A DNA stretch of 64,000 nucleotides from the NCBI GenBank assembly GCA_964016875.1, contig OZ024737.1, positions 31,001,683 through 31,065,682 of the forward strand. The letters run 5' to 3'. The stretch is from Fallopia convolvulus (Eukaryota > Streptophyta > Magnoliopsida > Caryophyllales > Polygonaceae). Both the position numbers and the translations under genes were made by a program. Below the pieces are notes generated by a model. That model searched no databases and was not told the DNA's origin. It saw nothing but the letters and a program-made list of their open reading frames with translations. This document shows, piece after piece, positions 45,814 through 58,676 of the stretch (positions are counted from its first letter, which is position 1; each line of letters starts with the position of its first letter).

Positions 45814-48780
45814 TTAATTTAAGAGAATCATCCCTAAGAGCATACGAAGATGCTCAAAGGGTTGTCTGTCCAAGGCCTTGGTAAAAATGTCAGCAACTTG
45901 TTCATCTGTCCTGCAGTGAACCATCTCAATGGAACCTTTCTCTACGTGATCACGCAGGAAATGGTGCCTAACCTCTATGTGCTTTGTCCTAGAGTGATGC
46001 ACTGGGTTTTTTGAGATGTTAATTACACTAGTACTATCACATTTAATAGGAACAGTTTCAAGAGACATACCATAGTTTTTGAGTTGATACTTGAGCCATA
46101 GGACTTGGGAACAACAGGCAGCTGCGGCAATGTACACAGCTTCAGCAGTGGAAAGTGCCACAGAGGATTGTTTCTTGGATCCCCATGATACTAGACAGTC
46201 TCCTAGGAAATGTGCCATACCTGATGTGCTTTTTCGATCAACTAGATGTCCTGCAAAATCAGCATCTGTGAAGGAAACAAGTTCAAAGGAACTGTTCCTA
46301 GGGTACCATAAGCAAAGATTATCTCTCCCTTTGAGGTAGCGGAAGATCCTTTTGACTTCCTTTAGATGTGATTCCTTAGGATTTGCTTGGAACCGTGCAC
46401 AGAGACAGACAGCGAACATGATGTCTGGTCTACTAGCAGTGAGATAGAGTAGGGAACCAATCATTCCTCGAAAGAGTTTTTGATTGACACTAGTTCCTGT
46501 CTCATCGGCATCAAGTCGTGTGCTGGGTGAGATTGGAGTGTTGATTGGCTTTGCAGTGTCCATCCCGTATTTGGATAGCATTTCCTTGATGTACTTTTGT
46601 TGATGAATCTTGGTTCCATCTTTTGTTTGAGAGATTTGAAGACCTAGAAAGAAGTTGAGTTCCCCTACCATACTCATCTCGAACTTCATCTCGAACTCAC
46701 TACTCATTTGTTTCTCAAATTTTTCTGTAAGCACAGGATTAGTGGAACCAAACACAATATCATCAACATAGACTTGCACAATTAAAATGTCACCTGATTC
46801 TTTCTTCAAGAAGAGTGTCTTGTTAATGGATCCTCTTTGATAGCCTTTGGATAATAGAAATGAAGCAAATCTATCATACCAGGCTCGAGGAGCTTGCTTG
46901 AGGCCATATAGAGCCCTTTCAAGAAAGTAGACGTGATCAGGCTTGTCATCATCTTCAAATCCGGGAGGTTGCTTCACATAAACTTCCTCTTGTAGATAGC
47001 CATTGAGAAATGCTGTTTTAACATCCATTTGGAACAGTTTGAACCCTTTGTATGTAGCAAACGCAATGAGTAGTCGTATTGCTTCAATTCTGGCAACTGG
47101 TGCAAACGTTTCCTCATAGTCGACTCCCTCCTCTTGATTATAACCTTGAGCTACTAGTCTGGCTTTGTTTCGGGAAACATTGCCTGACTCATCTAGTTTG
47201 TTGCGAAAGACCCATCTAGTTCCAACGATATTCTTGTCTGGTGGTCTTGGAACTAACTTCCACACCTTATGTCTCTCAAACTGATGAAGCTCATCTTGCA
47301 TTGCTTGAATCCAATCTGGATCTTTGAGTGCTTCCTGTATACCTTTGGGTTCAACAAGAGAAACAAAAGCATTAAATGCACAAAAGTTATGGAGAGAGGA
47401 ACGAGTTTGAACTCCCTGTTCCAAAGGTGTGAGGATGTTGTCAATAGGATGATCTTTTCTCTGATGGTAGTTCCTTGGTTGAGGATGAGTTGTTCCTGGG
47501 ATTTCTTCCTGAGCAATGGAACTATCTTCAGATGTATCATGTGGAATCACATTGGTTTGATTGTTCCCAGAAGTGGATGCTTCAGTTGTTACTGGTGGTT
47601 GTTCCTCTTCTTCAGGAAAATGAGTTGAGGGATCATCGAATTGGTCCATGGTATCATTCTCTTCATGATCATCTTCAATGTTTGGCTCTTGTGGATGAGG
47701 ATCACTTCCATTGATGTACTTAGAGTCTTCTCTTCGAGGCCTTGAACTTTCATCCTTGTTTGTCAGTTCCCTTGCTGGTTCTTCTGGAATAGTGAATGGT
47801 TTCACTATGGAACGAGAGAATGGATTTTTGGATGATGATCCGTGAGTGATAGGCTCTTCATCAAAGATGACATGAATACTTTCTTCAAATTTCCTGGTCC
47901 TTTTGTTGTAGACTCGGTATGCTTTGCTATGAAGAGAGTATCCAGTGAAAATTCCTTCATCACTCCTTGGATCAAACTTTCCAAGAGCATCCTTCCCATT
48001 GTTATGGATGTAACACCTGCAACCAAAAACTCTAAGATGGGAAATGTTTGGCTTTCGGCCTTTGATTAGTTCATAAGAAGTTTTAAGCAATAAAGGTCGA
48101 ATCATAGCCATGTTAAGGATATACACCGAAGTGGAGATGGCTTCAGCCCAGAAGTTGGATGGAACTCCACTCTCTAGCATCATGGCACGAGCCATATTCT
48201 CCAGTGTGCGATTCTTCCTTTCAACAACTCCATTTTGTTGTGGAGTTCTTGGTGCAGAAAAGTTGTGAGAAACTCCATTTTTATTGCAAAAGTTGACAAA
48301 GGCTGAATTGTCAAACTCTGTTCCATGGTCTGAGCGTATGGACTTCAGCTTAGTTCCCAGACTAACCTTTGTCTTCTTGATGAATACTTCAAATTCTTTA
48401 AACACTGTTCCTTTGGAAGACAAGAAAATAACCCAAGTGAAACGTGAATAATCATCTATTATAACAAACATATACCTGCTTCCTCCATAGCTACAAGTGT
48501 CCATTGGTCCACATAGATCCATGTGTAGCATTTCCAGGGGTTTGGAGGTGCTCACGTTTTTCTTGGGCTTGAAGGAACTTCGAGTTTGTTTCCCTCTGGC
48601 ACAAGCATCACGCAGTTTTGCTGATTCTAGGCTTATCCTTGGCAGTCCCACCACAAGATCTTGTAGGAACAACTTCTGGATGAGGTTTAGTCCTGCATGA
48701 CCAAGACGTCTATGCCAAAGATCGGTGTCATTTGTAGAGACTGTGAGACATAGCTTTCTTGGAGGATTTTGAACACGCAC
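45814..48780 (-). CDS. Ty1/copia pol (integrase, reverse transcriptase, RNase H), gag-less
   Basis: A single 988-codon frame. Its first codons derive from the LTR, because the deletion fused the LTR to pol. Domains in order: GAG-pre-integrase ([10 protein letters not shown], residues about 20-60), integrase core ([32 protein letters not shown]: the D, D and E residues, residues about 85-230), reverse transcriptase ([54 protein letters not shown], residues about 500-740) and RNase H (FTDADFAG and onward, residues about 865-960). Two oddities stand out. The zinc-finger Cys usually found in CDAC is Arg (RDACARGKQ), and the usual STAEAEY of RNase H reads STAEAVY. No start or gag context remains for its own expression. 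Confidence 0.93.
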   Translation of the reverse strand: MRVQNPPRKLCLTVSTNDTDLWHRRLGHAGLNLIQKLFLQDLVVGLPRISLESAKLRDACARGKQTRSSFKPKKNVSTSKPLEMLHMDLCGPMDTCSYGGSRYMFVIIDDYSRFTWVIFLSSKGTVFKEFEVFIKKTKVSLGTKLKSIRSDHGTEFDNSAFVNFCNKNGVSHNFSAPRTPQQNGVVERKNRTLENMARAMMLESGVPSNFWAEAISTSVYILNMAMIRPLLLKTSYELIKGRKPNISHLRVFGCRCYIHNNGKDALGKFDPRSDEGIFTGYSLHSKAYRVYNKRTRKFEESIHVIFDEEPITHGSSSKNPFSRSIVKPFTIPEEPARELTNKDESSRPRREDSKYINGSDPHPQEPNIEDDHEENDTMDQFDDPSTHFPEEEEQPPVTTEASTSGNNQTNVIPHDTSEDSSIAQEEIPGTTHPQPRNYHQRKDHPIDNILTPLEQGVQTRSSLHNFCAFNAFVSLVEPKGIQEALKDPDWIQAMQDELHQFERHKVWKLVPRPPDKNIVGTRWVFRNKLDESGNVSRNKARLVAQGYNQEEGVDYEETFAPVARIEAIRLLIAFATYKGFKLFQMDVKTAFLNGYLQEEVYVKQPPGFEDDDKPDHVYFLERALYGLKQAPRAWYDRFASFLLSKGYQRGSINKTLFLKKESGDILIVQVYVDDIVFGSTNPVLTEKFEKQMSSEFEMKFEMSMVGELNFFLGLQISQTKDGTKIHQQKYIKEMLSKYGMDTAKPINTPISPSTRLDADETGTSVNQKLFRGMIGSLLYLTASRPDIMFAVCLCARFQANPKESHLKEVKRIFRYLKGRDNLCLWYPRNSSFELVSFTDADFAGHLVDRKSTSGMAHFLGDCLVSWGSKKQSSVALSTAEAVYIAAAACCSQVLWLKYQLKNYGMSLETVPIKCDSTSVINISKNPVHHSRTKHIEVRHHFLRDHVEKGSIEMVHCRTDEQVADIFTKALDRQPFEHLRMLLGMILLN

Positions 48781-49481
48781 TATATTCTATTGATATATCT
48801 CAGGATCTACAATACAAAGTCGAACTTCTCTATTGCTTGCGATCCCACTCACAAACAATACTAACGACTAAGACATAATAGTTCCTAGATCTAAACACAA
48901 ATGAATATAGAGAGTGAACCTTCTCGTTCCTGTGCAGTTCCCTTTAGCACAGGAACCACCTTCTTCAAGCTGATGAAGAACTTCACGCAGTCTTCATCAC
49001 TTGATCTTCCCTTCCTTGAACTTCTTGGATATCTTCTATGAATCAGCTCAGGCTCTCGATCTCTTTCTTTCCTTTTGTAGATCTGGTTTTTCAGATGTGC
49101 GAGAGCTCTCTTAGACCTAGCGGCGTCGCATTCCTTTTATAGAGTTTCCATTTTTAGTTCTGACGCCTTTGCCCTTATTGTCTTGGGGAGTACGACACTA
49201 TTCAAAAAGACTAGCGTACCCTTCTTCATCTCTATTCATTCGGAGCTTTGGCTTGCCGCCCAAGACAATAGTAAAAAGTCTCTCTTGTCCTTTTAATCAC
49301 TTGCCACGTACACAGGTGACTTGATGGGGAACGTTTCCCTTTACTCTTCCTGTAAACTTGCTATCTTTCCTGAGATCACTTATACAGGGAATTGTTCCAT
49401 TTGTTTGTCATTATCAAAACTTCGATTACTCGAATGGAGAACCCATTGTTCCAGTGTTAGTTCCCTAACACTGTTCCAACA
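48758..49481 (-). repeat. Truncated 5' LTR of the Sirevirus element, 724 bp
   Basis: Homologous to 41858-42586 and ending (plus strand) GTTCCAACA against the right GTTTT duplication. Homology stops at CTTGGAGGATTTT (48758), where pol sequence takes over. The LTR part corresponding to 41691-41857 is missing. Confidence 0.92.
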
Positions 49482-49486
49482 GTTTT

Positions 49487-50110
49487 ATTTATCAAGCCTT
49501 TCCTTTATTTAGGAGGACATCAACAACATTTACACTGTGTAGCTCCCTTGCGAGAAGAAATGGAGACATCCTTTTTTATTTCTAGGAAATGAAAAAAATA
49601 ATAGTTTAAAATGCAATGTTAGTTTATAAGGGTGCACAATGTAACACCCTTTTATTTTGCATTTGAGTTGAAATTTCTTTCTAGATTATAAAGTGGTTGA
49701 AAATAAGCTTCAAAATGAAGTTTATATATGAGCTACTCTATTTTATACATTGACCATGTACTTTAGCAAACTCAAATATTTTATTTTTTAAACTCCAACC
49801 CAAGTCAATCTAATGAGTGACTATACTCTGACAACAACATGATATGACCCGAAATTGAAACAACTCGACTTGAAACCGACCTGACCCAATTTTATCTTTT
49901 TTTTATAGGGTAAGGACTATGGTCGCCACAAGTACTACCCTAAAGACCTAACCGATCCAATTCTATTTGGTTTTGGTACACATATAGATGTCTAATTAAA
50001 TATGTATTTGCCCAAAGGATTTTTTGTTATATTTTAATCAATTTATAAACCTTGTTTGGGTAAGGTCCCAAAAAGGCAAGTTAAAATCTCGTGCCCAATA
50101 AGAAGATGTT
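49487..50110. other. Intergenic stretch upstream of SSRP1
   Basis: No coding exon. Mostly AT-rich, with no recognisable transposon ends beyond the Sirevirus border. Confidence 0.4.
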
Positions 50111-50122
50111 TGGGCCGGCCCA
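50111..50122 (+). promoter_or_regulatory. Palindromic double site II element before SSRP1
   Basis: TGGGCCGGCCCA consists of two inverted TGGGCC site II motifs, about 220 bp upstream of the ATG, with TTGGGCTG at about 50136 and AACCCTA telo-box-like motifs in the leader and first intron. This combination is common in plant genes expressed in dividing cells. Regulation is inferred. Confidence 0.5.
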
Positions 50123-50342
50123 GGATAATGGTATGGATTGGGCTGATTTAGTGGCCATACCTATATCAGATAGTGGGGGTAATTTAATTAGTATATAAGG
50201 CCTTTGCGCCTACGCAAATTGAGGCAGATGGTTTCAGTGACCGGCTGGTGAGTGTGCTAGTGACCAGACAGCCATCACTCTCGCGCCATTGCGAAAAACC
50301 TTTAGCTTTTCTCCCGCTCATCGATTCTCTTCAGACGCAGCC

Positions 50343-53300
50343 ATGGCCGATGGCCACCTCTTCAACAACATTTCTCTCGGCGGCCGAGGCGGCACGGTAT
50401 AATCTCACTCTTCTCTACCCTATTTACTGGAACCCTAGCGTTAGTTTTCTTCTTCCCTTGCGGTTCCCGCCTCTTTCGAGACAGGGATTAAAAATCTGAA
50501 AAGATAGGGTTCATTCACGACCTTCTGCGTTTATGTTTTATCTCGGTGTTCTTATGCATTTGTTTTGTTTAGAATTGAATTTTGCCTTTTCCATGCTATG
50601 TTGATAAGTTGATAGACGAAGCTATGGTTGGAACCCAAACCCTAATTTTTGGATTGTATGCGGCCAAGAGTCTTATATGAGCGTTTATGTTTTATCTAGT
50701 TTATTAGGGGTCGAGATTTTATCGCTTTTGTCTTCTCAAAATTAGTATGATCTAGAGTTGAGAATGTGAACTATTGATAGATTGTTGAAAAGCTTATCTT
50801 GTATTGATGGATACTATCTTTTAAATAGGTGGTAAGATAGATACAAACTAAAATATTTCTTGTAGAGATGTATGCTCTAACTAAAAGATTTACTTAACAG
50901 ACAATCCAATATCTGACTAACAGATACGTTGATGAATTCATATTTACATGTATCTTAATAGTAAGAACTAACTCGTAACCTCTTGGTTCTCCACTTCTCT
51001 TAACAGAGAAGAACTATTGTATTATTTGGAAAATAAGAGAAATTATAAGACAAACTGATCATCACGGTCTTATAAGACAAACTGATCATCACGGTCTCAT
51101 AAGACAAACTGATATGTTCTTGTAAATTTGGATTTGGTACTTTTTCTTGCTTACGAAAGGTGTTTGTTGAATTTCATGTGGAAATTCTTTCTTTGAAAAG
51201 TGATTAGGGTGGTACTTATGAGGTTGCAACCTGCTGAGGAATTAAGGAAGCGCCTCTTCTCTTTTTGCCTCCTGTTGCCACATGATCTCGTATTGTATGA
51301 CATAGAATTAATCAGGACAAAAACATTATGGATTCCTTCACCACCCCTCTTTTACGGATGAAAAGAGAAAGTAAGTGTATAAATAATGCACAGAATGCTT
51401 GAAACTGAAACTTTTCTTCACATTCTCTAACCCTTTAATCTTGCTTATGTCCCAGACCCACACATTTAGCACTTGTCTAGTTGTATAATGTATTCGTGAC
51501 TAAAAACCCATTGTTACAAATTCATGGAATCCTATTCGGTTGTTTGGAATAATTTGCTTAAGTCTCATAGTACACATTAATAGAGTATAATGCTAACTAT
51601 GGTTTTCAATGGCAGAATCCTGGGCAAATAAGAATCCACTCAGGTGGAGTTCTATGGAAGAAACAAGGAGGTGGAAAGGCAGTAGAGGTTGACAAAAGTG
51701 ATATTGCAAAGATATTCTGGATGAAGGTTCCAAGGACATATCAGCTTGGAATTCGGACGAAAGATGGTCTATATTATAAGTTTATTGGTTTCAAGGATCA
51801 GGTTCTTCTAACCTCTTTGCTCATTTTTGTTGAAGTTTATTTCAAAAGAGATGTTACCTTAATATCCCTCGCTTTGGTGGGGCCTGGGGCATAGAGTTCA
51901 ATGGGATGTCACATGACAGAAAAAATTTCATATGCTTTAACGTCTTTTTTCCAATGTAGAAAATATTGCATAGCTGAGTTTATTTATTTGTTATGGGATT
52001 TTCTTACAGTTTCAGTAGATATATGGATTAATATTACTGCCGTCTCAGTTTTTACATGGTAGTATCATGAAAATACAAGTCTACAAGCTTTTTATTTTCC
52101 TATTTACTATTAAAGATGAGCTACACGAATAGTTTATCTGATACTTTGTTTATGTCAAATCAAATTACAGGATATCCCCACTTTGACAACCTTTTTCCGA
52201 AACAGTTGTGGCATAACACCAGAAGAGAAGCAACTTTCAGTTAGTGGGCATAACTTTGGAGAAGTAGATTTTAATGGTTTGTTGATTTATATTTTTTAGT
52301 TATTCTATAGATAATTATGTGCTTAATCTTCATAGTTTTCAAAACGTGTTTCCTTTTTTTATTAATGGTTTTTTTGTCATGAAAAAGTTACATAATGAAG
52401 ATTTAACATTGAATATGTGTTTGCTAAATTCTGTTTTCATTCTTCCCCAGTCCCCTTGACTCAAGTCACAAAGTATGAGACATTGCTTTAGTTCCTTTTA
52501 TCTTTGAAAGTGCTTATGATTATGATTTCAATGCAATTCGTAGGGAATATGCTGAGCTTTCTAGTTGACAAAAAGCAAGCTTTTGAGGTGTCATTAGCAG
52601 ATGTGGCACAGACTCAAATGCAAGGTAAAAATGATGTCCTCTTGGAGTTTCATGTGGATGATACAACTGGTGCAAATGAGGTATGTTTTTCTCAGTTACT
52701 GAGTGATGTTTCAAATTATTAGTTGAGCTTAATTTAAATTATTGTTAATTGCTTTTGTATTTTGTGTCAGGAACAAAATCTGACGTCTTCTTTTTTTATT
52801 TGCAGAAAGATTCACTGATGGAAATTAGTTTTCACATACCTAATTCAAACACACAGTTTGTTGGTGATGAAAATCGCCCTCCCGCACAAGTATATTCCTA
52901 TTTCTGAATTCAGACTTTCTAGCTAATTTCTCTGTGACAAATTGTTGATGACCCCTTTTTGTGTCAGGTGTTTTACGAAAAGATTATGTCAATGGCAGAT
53001 GTGGATGCAGAGGAACCTGTTGTTACCTTTGAGAACATTGGAGTTCTTACACCAAGGTAATCCTTGTATACATAGACCTCCTTGCTTACAAATGTTTGAA
53101 AAAAAAAATGATCTTAACTTTTTTTCTATATGGCCAAAGACCTTTTGATTTTGCAAATAGTTACCTGATTGAGTACTACTGTTGTAAAATTAACACTGGT
53201 GATGCTTAGAGCTACAAAATCTTACCAGCAACCTTTCTTGAGATCATGACCTTTCTGGTGCATCCTGACTAGCGTGTGAAACTTAAATATAGTGGAATAT

Positions 53301-56300
53301 ATACTCATTTCTAGATACACCATGTTGTAAGTGGAGAAATGGAATCTGTGGTCATTATATGAAAAGGAAATGTTTTGGACCTGTTTAAGGGGTTGTCCCC
53401 TCTTCTATATATGATGTTTGAAATTTGTCATGTCTGTTTTATTGTATATCTATCTCATTAAAATCATATGGGGACATTTTCTTTTGCTAGGGGTCGGTAC
53501 TTTTTGGAACTGCACATGTCATTCTTAAGGCTACAAGGACAGGCTAACGACTTTAAAATCCAATACAGCAGTATCATCCGCCTTTTCTGCCTCCCAAAGG
53601 TTTGATCCATTTTTGGGAATATTTATGGTTCTGGATATCAAAAGTGTATCTTATCTTATAAATTGTAAGATTGTATGGTGGATTTCAATATTGTTTTTAA
53701 TGAATGACCTCTATTCTTCCATAATTCCAATCATTGTTTTGCTTTAAGAATTTGACCATTATTTTTGTTTTCTTTTTGTTATATTGTTTACACAGTCTAA
53801 TCAACCACACACTTTCTTCGTCATTACACTCGATCCACCAATTCGTAAAGGGCAAACTTTGTACCCTCACATTGTAATGCAGGTATCTTCTCTTATGAAT
53901 AGATATTTATATAGGAGTTTTCTACCCCCCACATATTTATTTGCCTTGCTTAATATTCTTTGGTCCTGTGGATGGTGTCTTCAGTTTGAGACAGACTATG
54001 TGATAGAGACTAATCTATCCATAAGCGATGAACTATTGAACACCAAATTCAAGGATAAGTTGGAGCCATCTTACAAGGTAGTTATATTTTCTGTTGTAAA
54101 ACACTAATAAAATTCTACAAAGTTTTGCATGTGACCATACGGGTTAAAAATTTCTTGCATCCAAGTTTGCTTTAAACGCTGATCTTTGACTATGATGTCC
54201 ATTATTTGTTGTTACAGGGGCTCATTCATGATGTATTCACAAATGTATTGAGAGCCTTATCTGGGGCCAAAGTTACTAGACCAGGCAAATTCCGCAGTTG
54301 TCAACATGGATATGCGGTGAAATCATCATTGAAAGCTGAAGATGGTATTCTGTATCCTCTTGAAAAGAGCTTCTTTTTCTTACCAAAGCCTCCAACCCTT
54401 ATACTCCATGATGAGGTATATTTTACAGCTATGCACCTATGCATCATAGATATATTCTCCCTGAGTGTGTTAATGTAAAAAATGTGAAAGCATGCAGTTG
54501 CTGTTTGACACTTGGCTAAATATTACATTTTATTTTCCAGATTGATTATGTGGAATTTCAAAGGCATGCGGCAGGAGGTTCCAATATGCATTACTTTGAC
54601 CTTCTTGTCCACCTGAAGACTGACCAAGAACACCTTTTCCGCAACATTCAGAGGAGTGAATACCATGGTCTCTTTGACTTTATTAGGTTTGTTTTCAGCT
54701 ATATTGATACTTGAATTATGATTAGGGTAAATTATACAAAACCCACATGCTATTGAAGCCCTTTTGCACAAAAACCACCAGTTAAAAAGGTGCTTTCAAC
54801 TTCTATTAGTTTTATGTGAGTCGGAGGTAATTTCGTTTAAAAAAATTCAAAGAAAGGGTCTTTTCCATTTAGAAACTTGAGGTTATGTACCAAACCTGAC
54901 CCACCCAATTACAGCTACTTGTTAAATGCATTAAATGATGGTTTTATGAATAGGTGCCTAAAGGTTAGATGGGTTGTTTAATTGAATATTATAATAAATA
55001 CCTATTTTGACATATACTGTCTGGCTAATATGCAGCAACAAGCACTTGAAAATCATGAATCTAGGAGACATGCGTACTGCGGAAGGGGTTGCTGCTGTTC
55101 TTCAGGATGATGATGATGATGCTGTCGACCCTCATCTTGAGCGAATCAAGACTCAAGCTGGTGGAGACGACAGTGATGAAGAGGTAATGTAATGTATATT
55201 TAGTTACTTGTGTGTTATTTTGATGACAAGTTGACTATACCTGCATATTCGCAAATCTATGGGTAACTTTTATATTTCTTGCATGTGTCCTAAAACACTG
55301 AAAAAGGCAGGTCATTAAACTATAAAAATGGTAATGTTCGCTTAACCAAACTGCCATTTAAAAAAATAATTTGGCGAACTCTACCATAGAACTTTGAATA
55401 TTCTAGCACGTTTATGTTTTTATGGGATGTTTAACTAGAAAACCTTGAGTAAACTGAAATTTCTATTCATTTATTCGACTTTTGATGCATTTCCAGCTCA
55501 CTATAAAACCCTAATCAATGATATGATTACATTTTACAATATATCCAAACTGAAATTCTTATGGTTAACACGCAACAAAATGGTAGGTTAATATACTTTG
55601 GCCACACTGTGATTGGCTTGCAGCCACACCAGCAAACTTCTATTATGTTATAGACAAGGATTTGCTCAATATATTTTTAAGAATTGCTAGTGCATGATGT
55701 GCATAGCTTATCAAGTCAATATTCCTTGTACATTTGAATTGATGTGTATATCTTGCACAGGATGAAGATTTCGTTTTGGACAAGGATGATGAAGACTCTT
55801 CTTCAGATGACTCCAAAGAGGCTGGATCCGATGCTAGTCAGGATGTAGATGATGATGAGGTAAGGGATGGCTGATCATCGGTTTCAAGTGGTTTGTTCCT
55901 TGAAATAAAAGAAACTCGTACCTGATATTTGCTTACTGTTTCCATGCAGAAACCTGCCAAGAAAGAGAAGAAAGACCCATCGGTATCAAAACCATCAACA
56001 AGTAAGAAGAAGGCTAAAGAGGGAGATGAAGAAGGAGCAAAGAAGAAAAAGCAAAAGAGGAAAAAGGATCCTAATGCCCCCAAACGAGCCTTGTCTGGGT
56101 TCATGTTTTTCTCACAATCTGAAAGAGAGGTTTGTATCAACCATAGATTACAATCCATGCTTCCTTTCAAATTTCAGTGTGTTACAATGCTTCTGTTTTA
56201 TTTATTTTTTGTCAATACACAGAATGTGAAGAAACAAAACCCTGGTATTGCGTTCCAAGATATGGGAAAGGTTCTTGGAGACAAGTGGAGAAACATGACA

Positions 56301-56500
56301 GGTATCCATCCAGGTTAAAAGACTAAGCTGTCAATTTGACTGCAGATTTGCAATGTTTACTGATTTTAGGATTGTATGGCTTGGCAGCTGAAGAAAAAGA
56401 ACCATATGAAGCCAAAGCTCAGGCAGATAAGAAGAGGTACAATGATGAGATGGGAGGCTACAACAAGAATCAACATGCTTCAGACTCTGACGGCAATTAG
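50343..56500 (+). CDS. SSRP1: FACT complex subunit SSRP1
   Basis: A histone chaperone subunit that, with SPT16, reorganises nucleosomes for transcription and replication. I read 16 exons: 50343-50396, 51616-51801, 52171-52276, 52544-52680, 52806-52889, 52968-53056, 53491-53599, 53796-53882, 53985-54077, 54218-54415, 54541-54686, 55036-55183, 55761-55859, 55950-56129, 56223-56301 and 56388-56500. They sum to 1908 nt, 635 aa. The N-terminal POB3-like PH region ([20 protein letters not shown]) is followed by the SSrecog/PH region ([20 protein letters not shown]) and a middle domain ([19 protein letters not shown]). An acidic tract spans about residues 453-512, then comes a Lys-rich hinge and one C-terminal HMG box ([36 protein letters not shown], about residues 548-620). 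Length and domain order match plant SSRP1. Confidence 0.97.
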
Positions 56501-57359
56501 TCAGAAGTAACCAGGCAGGGTACTTCGTGCTATATATATATATAATATTCCAATTTAGTCCGATGTTCACTGAAGAGAACTGATGCTCTTGAACAACAAA
56601 AAAGGAGCATGGTCTTTCTTTTAAATTCTGAATGTAGTGCAACGAATTTAGGTACGGATTCTGCTGTTTTATGGACCCAGTTTCTCTAATGTTACACTTT
56701 CTCTAACATGTCGGAAGATGTTTTTAGTTGATATTAGTTCACAACCATACAATCCTAAATTAGGCATGATCAAAACTAGTCACTTTCTCAGACCCGGATA
56801 AAACAAAAGCTACACAACACATCGTTTTGTTTTTGAAAAGGGATTGTCTCGGTATGTGTTCATATACGGGGTTTAGTAAAAAATCATAAGTTCTAGTATT
56901 AGGTTTAATTGTTTAATGTAATTGGGTTGGACATTACTATTTAATACTTTATAGAATATTAGGTTTAGGCTAATTGGGTTGAGCATATCTTGAAAGAGAT
57001 CCATCATTTTGCCAATTACTTACAAGGCTGCAAAAGTTTAAAATTTTATATTGAAAAAATTGTTGAATATATGGAAGTTTTGAGTTGTACCCATTGATAT
57101 AGTAGAATTAATCTTGCTATTATTACATCTCTATGTATGACCATTGATTTTCGGCCAACGCATTTAAATTAAAACATTAAACAGTCAAATCGGACCAAAC
57201 TCGATTATTGGTCCGGTCTGATCTGATCCACGGTCCATATTTTTATAAAATACAGTCTACCGATTTGATCGGACTGTATACATCCGATCCGGTCCGGTCC
57301 GAACCGGTTGTACAACCCTACTTATATCATCTTCTTCCGATTATAAACTTATAATAACT
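56501..57359. other. SSRP1 3' flank and intergenic DNA
   Basis: Probable 3' UTR with a short (TA)n run near 56534-56545. At 57180-57330 there is a dense set of GGTCCGGT/ACCGG motifs in both orientations (GATCCGGTCCGGTCCGAACC), which looks like a degenerate repeat. There is no gene. Confidence 0.4.
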
Positions 57360-57362
57360 TAA

Positions 57363-58215
57363 GGGCCCGTTTGGTATTGATACCTAGATATCAAATATGG
57401 GTATCAACACATATCTGATGTTTGGTATGACAAGGTATAGATATCAAAGGGATATCAAGCAATATCTCAAGGTATAGATATCAAAGGGATATCAAGCAAT
57501 ATCTCATATATCAATTTGGCATGATTTGATATACCAAAATTTTGAGTGGTATGGTTGATATCTTTCTCCCCTTTCTCAATTTTCTTCTTTTTTCTCTCCA
57601 TTACCCAGCAATGACGATGAACATTGTTCTTCTTCTCCGATCTGATCTCGTCTGCCCTCTGCCCAAAGCACCGTCTTGTACTTCTTCTCCCAGATCCGAT
57701 GTTCTTCTTCTCCAACGGATCCAGATCTCTCTTTGCCTAGATTAGAGTAGACCCCATCGCCCAGATCCGGTGTTCTTGTTCTAGATTTATGGCTCCACTC
57801 TTGATTTCTCTCTGGTGTCCTTGTTCTTAACCCATCGGAGATTTATCGCTCACGTCTCACGATGTACCCTATTTTAACGCCATTCTCCAACAGATCCATA
57901 TTTTTTTTTAGATTTCGATCTCCAATGGGTTAATTAACAATTGCAAAAGTGTAATATTAAATTTAATAGATAAATATAATTAATTATTCTAAAAATTTAT
58001 AAAATAATTATTTTATAGAATTTAAGAATTGATACTTATGTCTTACCAAACAATAAGTATAAGATATGGCTGATATCAAATCTCATACCAAACAAGGATA
58101 TAGATATCAAATCCCATACCCATATCTCATACCGATATCGATACCGATATCGATACCGATATCGATACCGATATCGATATCTGATATCCTTAAGATATCG
58201 ATACCAAACGAGCCC
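57363..58215. mobile_element. PIF/Harbinger (Tourist-like) MITE, 853 bp
   Basis: The left end GGGCCCGTTTGGTATTGATA matches the inverted right end GGGCTCGTTTGGTATCGATA (19 of 22 bases over the full repeat). The element is flanked by TAA on both sides (57360-57362 and 58216-58218), the 3-bp duplication of this superfamily. Inside, a 37-bp unit starting AAGGTATAGATATCAAAGGG is tandemly duplicated (about 57431-57504). A 12-bp unit ATACCGATATCG repeats about four times near 58131-58180. It has no transposase. Open frames at 57467-57745 are chance. Confidence 0.85.
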
Positions 58216-58399
58216 TAAATGCTACATGTGGACTTAAAAACTTGAAATTTCCAATTTCAATTAATTTATACTTAATTTTACCAAATAGTCCTATAACTAT
58301 TTGTGTAATTATTATTGAATACTCTATAGAATATTTTACCCCTAGTTTCACGATAACAACAAACAATCTTAGCGCTTTCGGGCATTTGGTTCAACAGTT

Positions 58400-58446
58400 A
58401 GGTCTTTGAGTTGGTATGTTGAGATCACCGTTTCGAACCTTACGGG
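58400..58446 (+). mobile_element. tRNA-like SINE head
   Basis: GTCTTTGAGTTGGTATGTTG (box A-like) and CGTTTCGAACCTTACGG (box B-like) are spaced as in tRNA-derived SINEs, but no cloverleaf can be drawn. It lies just before the LINE. The 3' end and duplication are not resolved. Confidence 0.4.
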
Positions 58447-58676
58447 CGCTCATTCTTCTCTAAAATTGGTCAGTATTCACTTCTCATGGCTAATGCATGT
58501 TCTAGGCTAAACCAAGTACTAGGATTTAGTTCTAGGAGAGTTGTTAAAAAAACTCCATCGATAGAGTTGAAAAGATCATGGTCGTTAAATAACAATTTAA
58601 CGACTAAGATTGGATTCTTCTCTCTCTCCATATCAAATTTTAATTTTTATATAACGCAAAAATAAAAACTCTCTCC

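Larger units (their letters stand above)
41691..49481 (-). mobile_element. Sirevirus-type Ty1/copia retrotransposon, internally deleted
   Basis: The 7791-bp element is flanked by a 5-bp duplication GTTTT (41686-41690 and 49482-49486). In minus orientation it has a truncated 5' LTR (49481-48758), pol starting inside the GAG-pre-integrase region, an env-like reading region, a cluster of purine tracts and a full 896-bp 3' LTR (42586-41691). The rest of the 5' LTR, the primer-binding site, gag and protease are missing in one deletion. An env-like region after pol and repeated purine tracts next to the 3' LTR are hallmarks of Sireviruses. It starts about 290 bp downstream of the KCS stop codon. 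Confidence 0.9.

Noticed and set aside
56223..56318. Read-through of SSRP1 exon 15 into the next intron
   Set aside because: It would truncate the HMG box. The donor at 56302 and acceptor at 56387 restore the conserved box and the correct total length.
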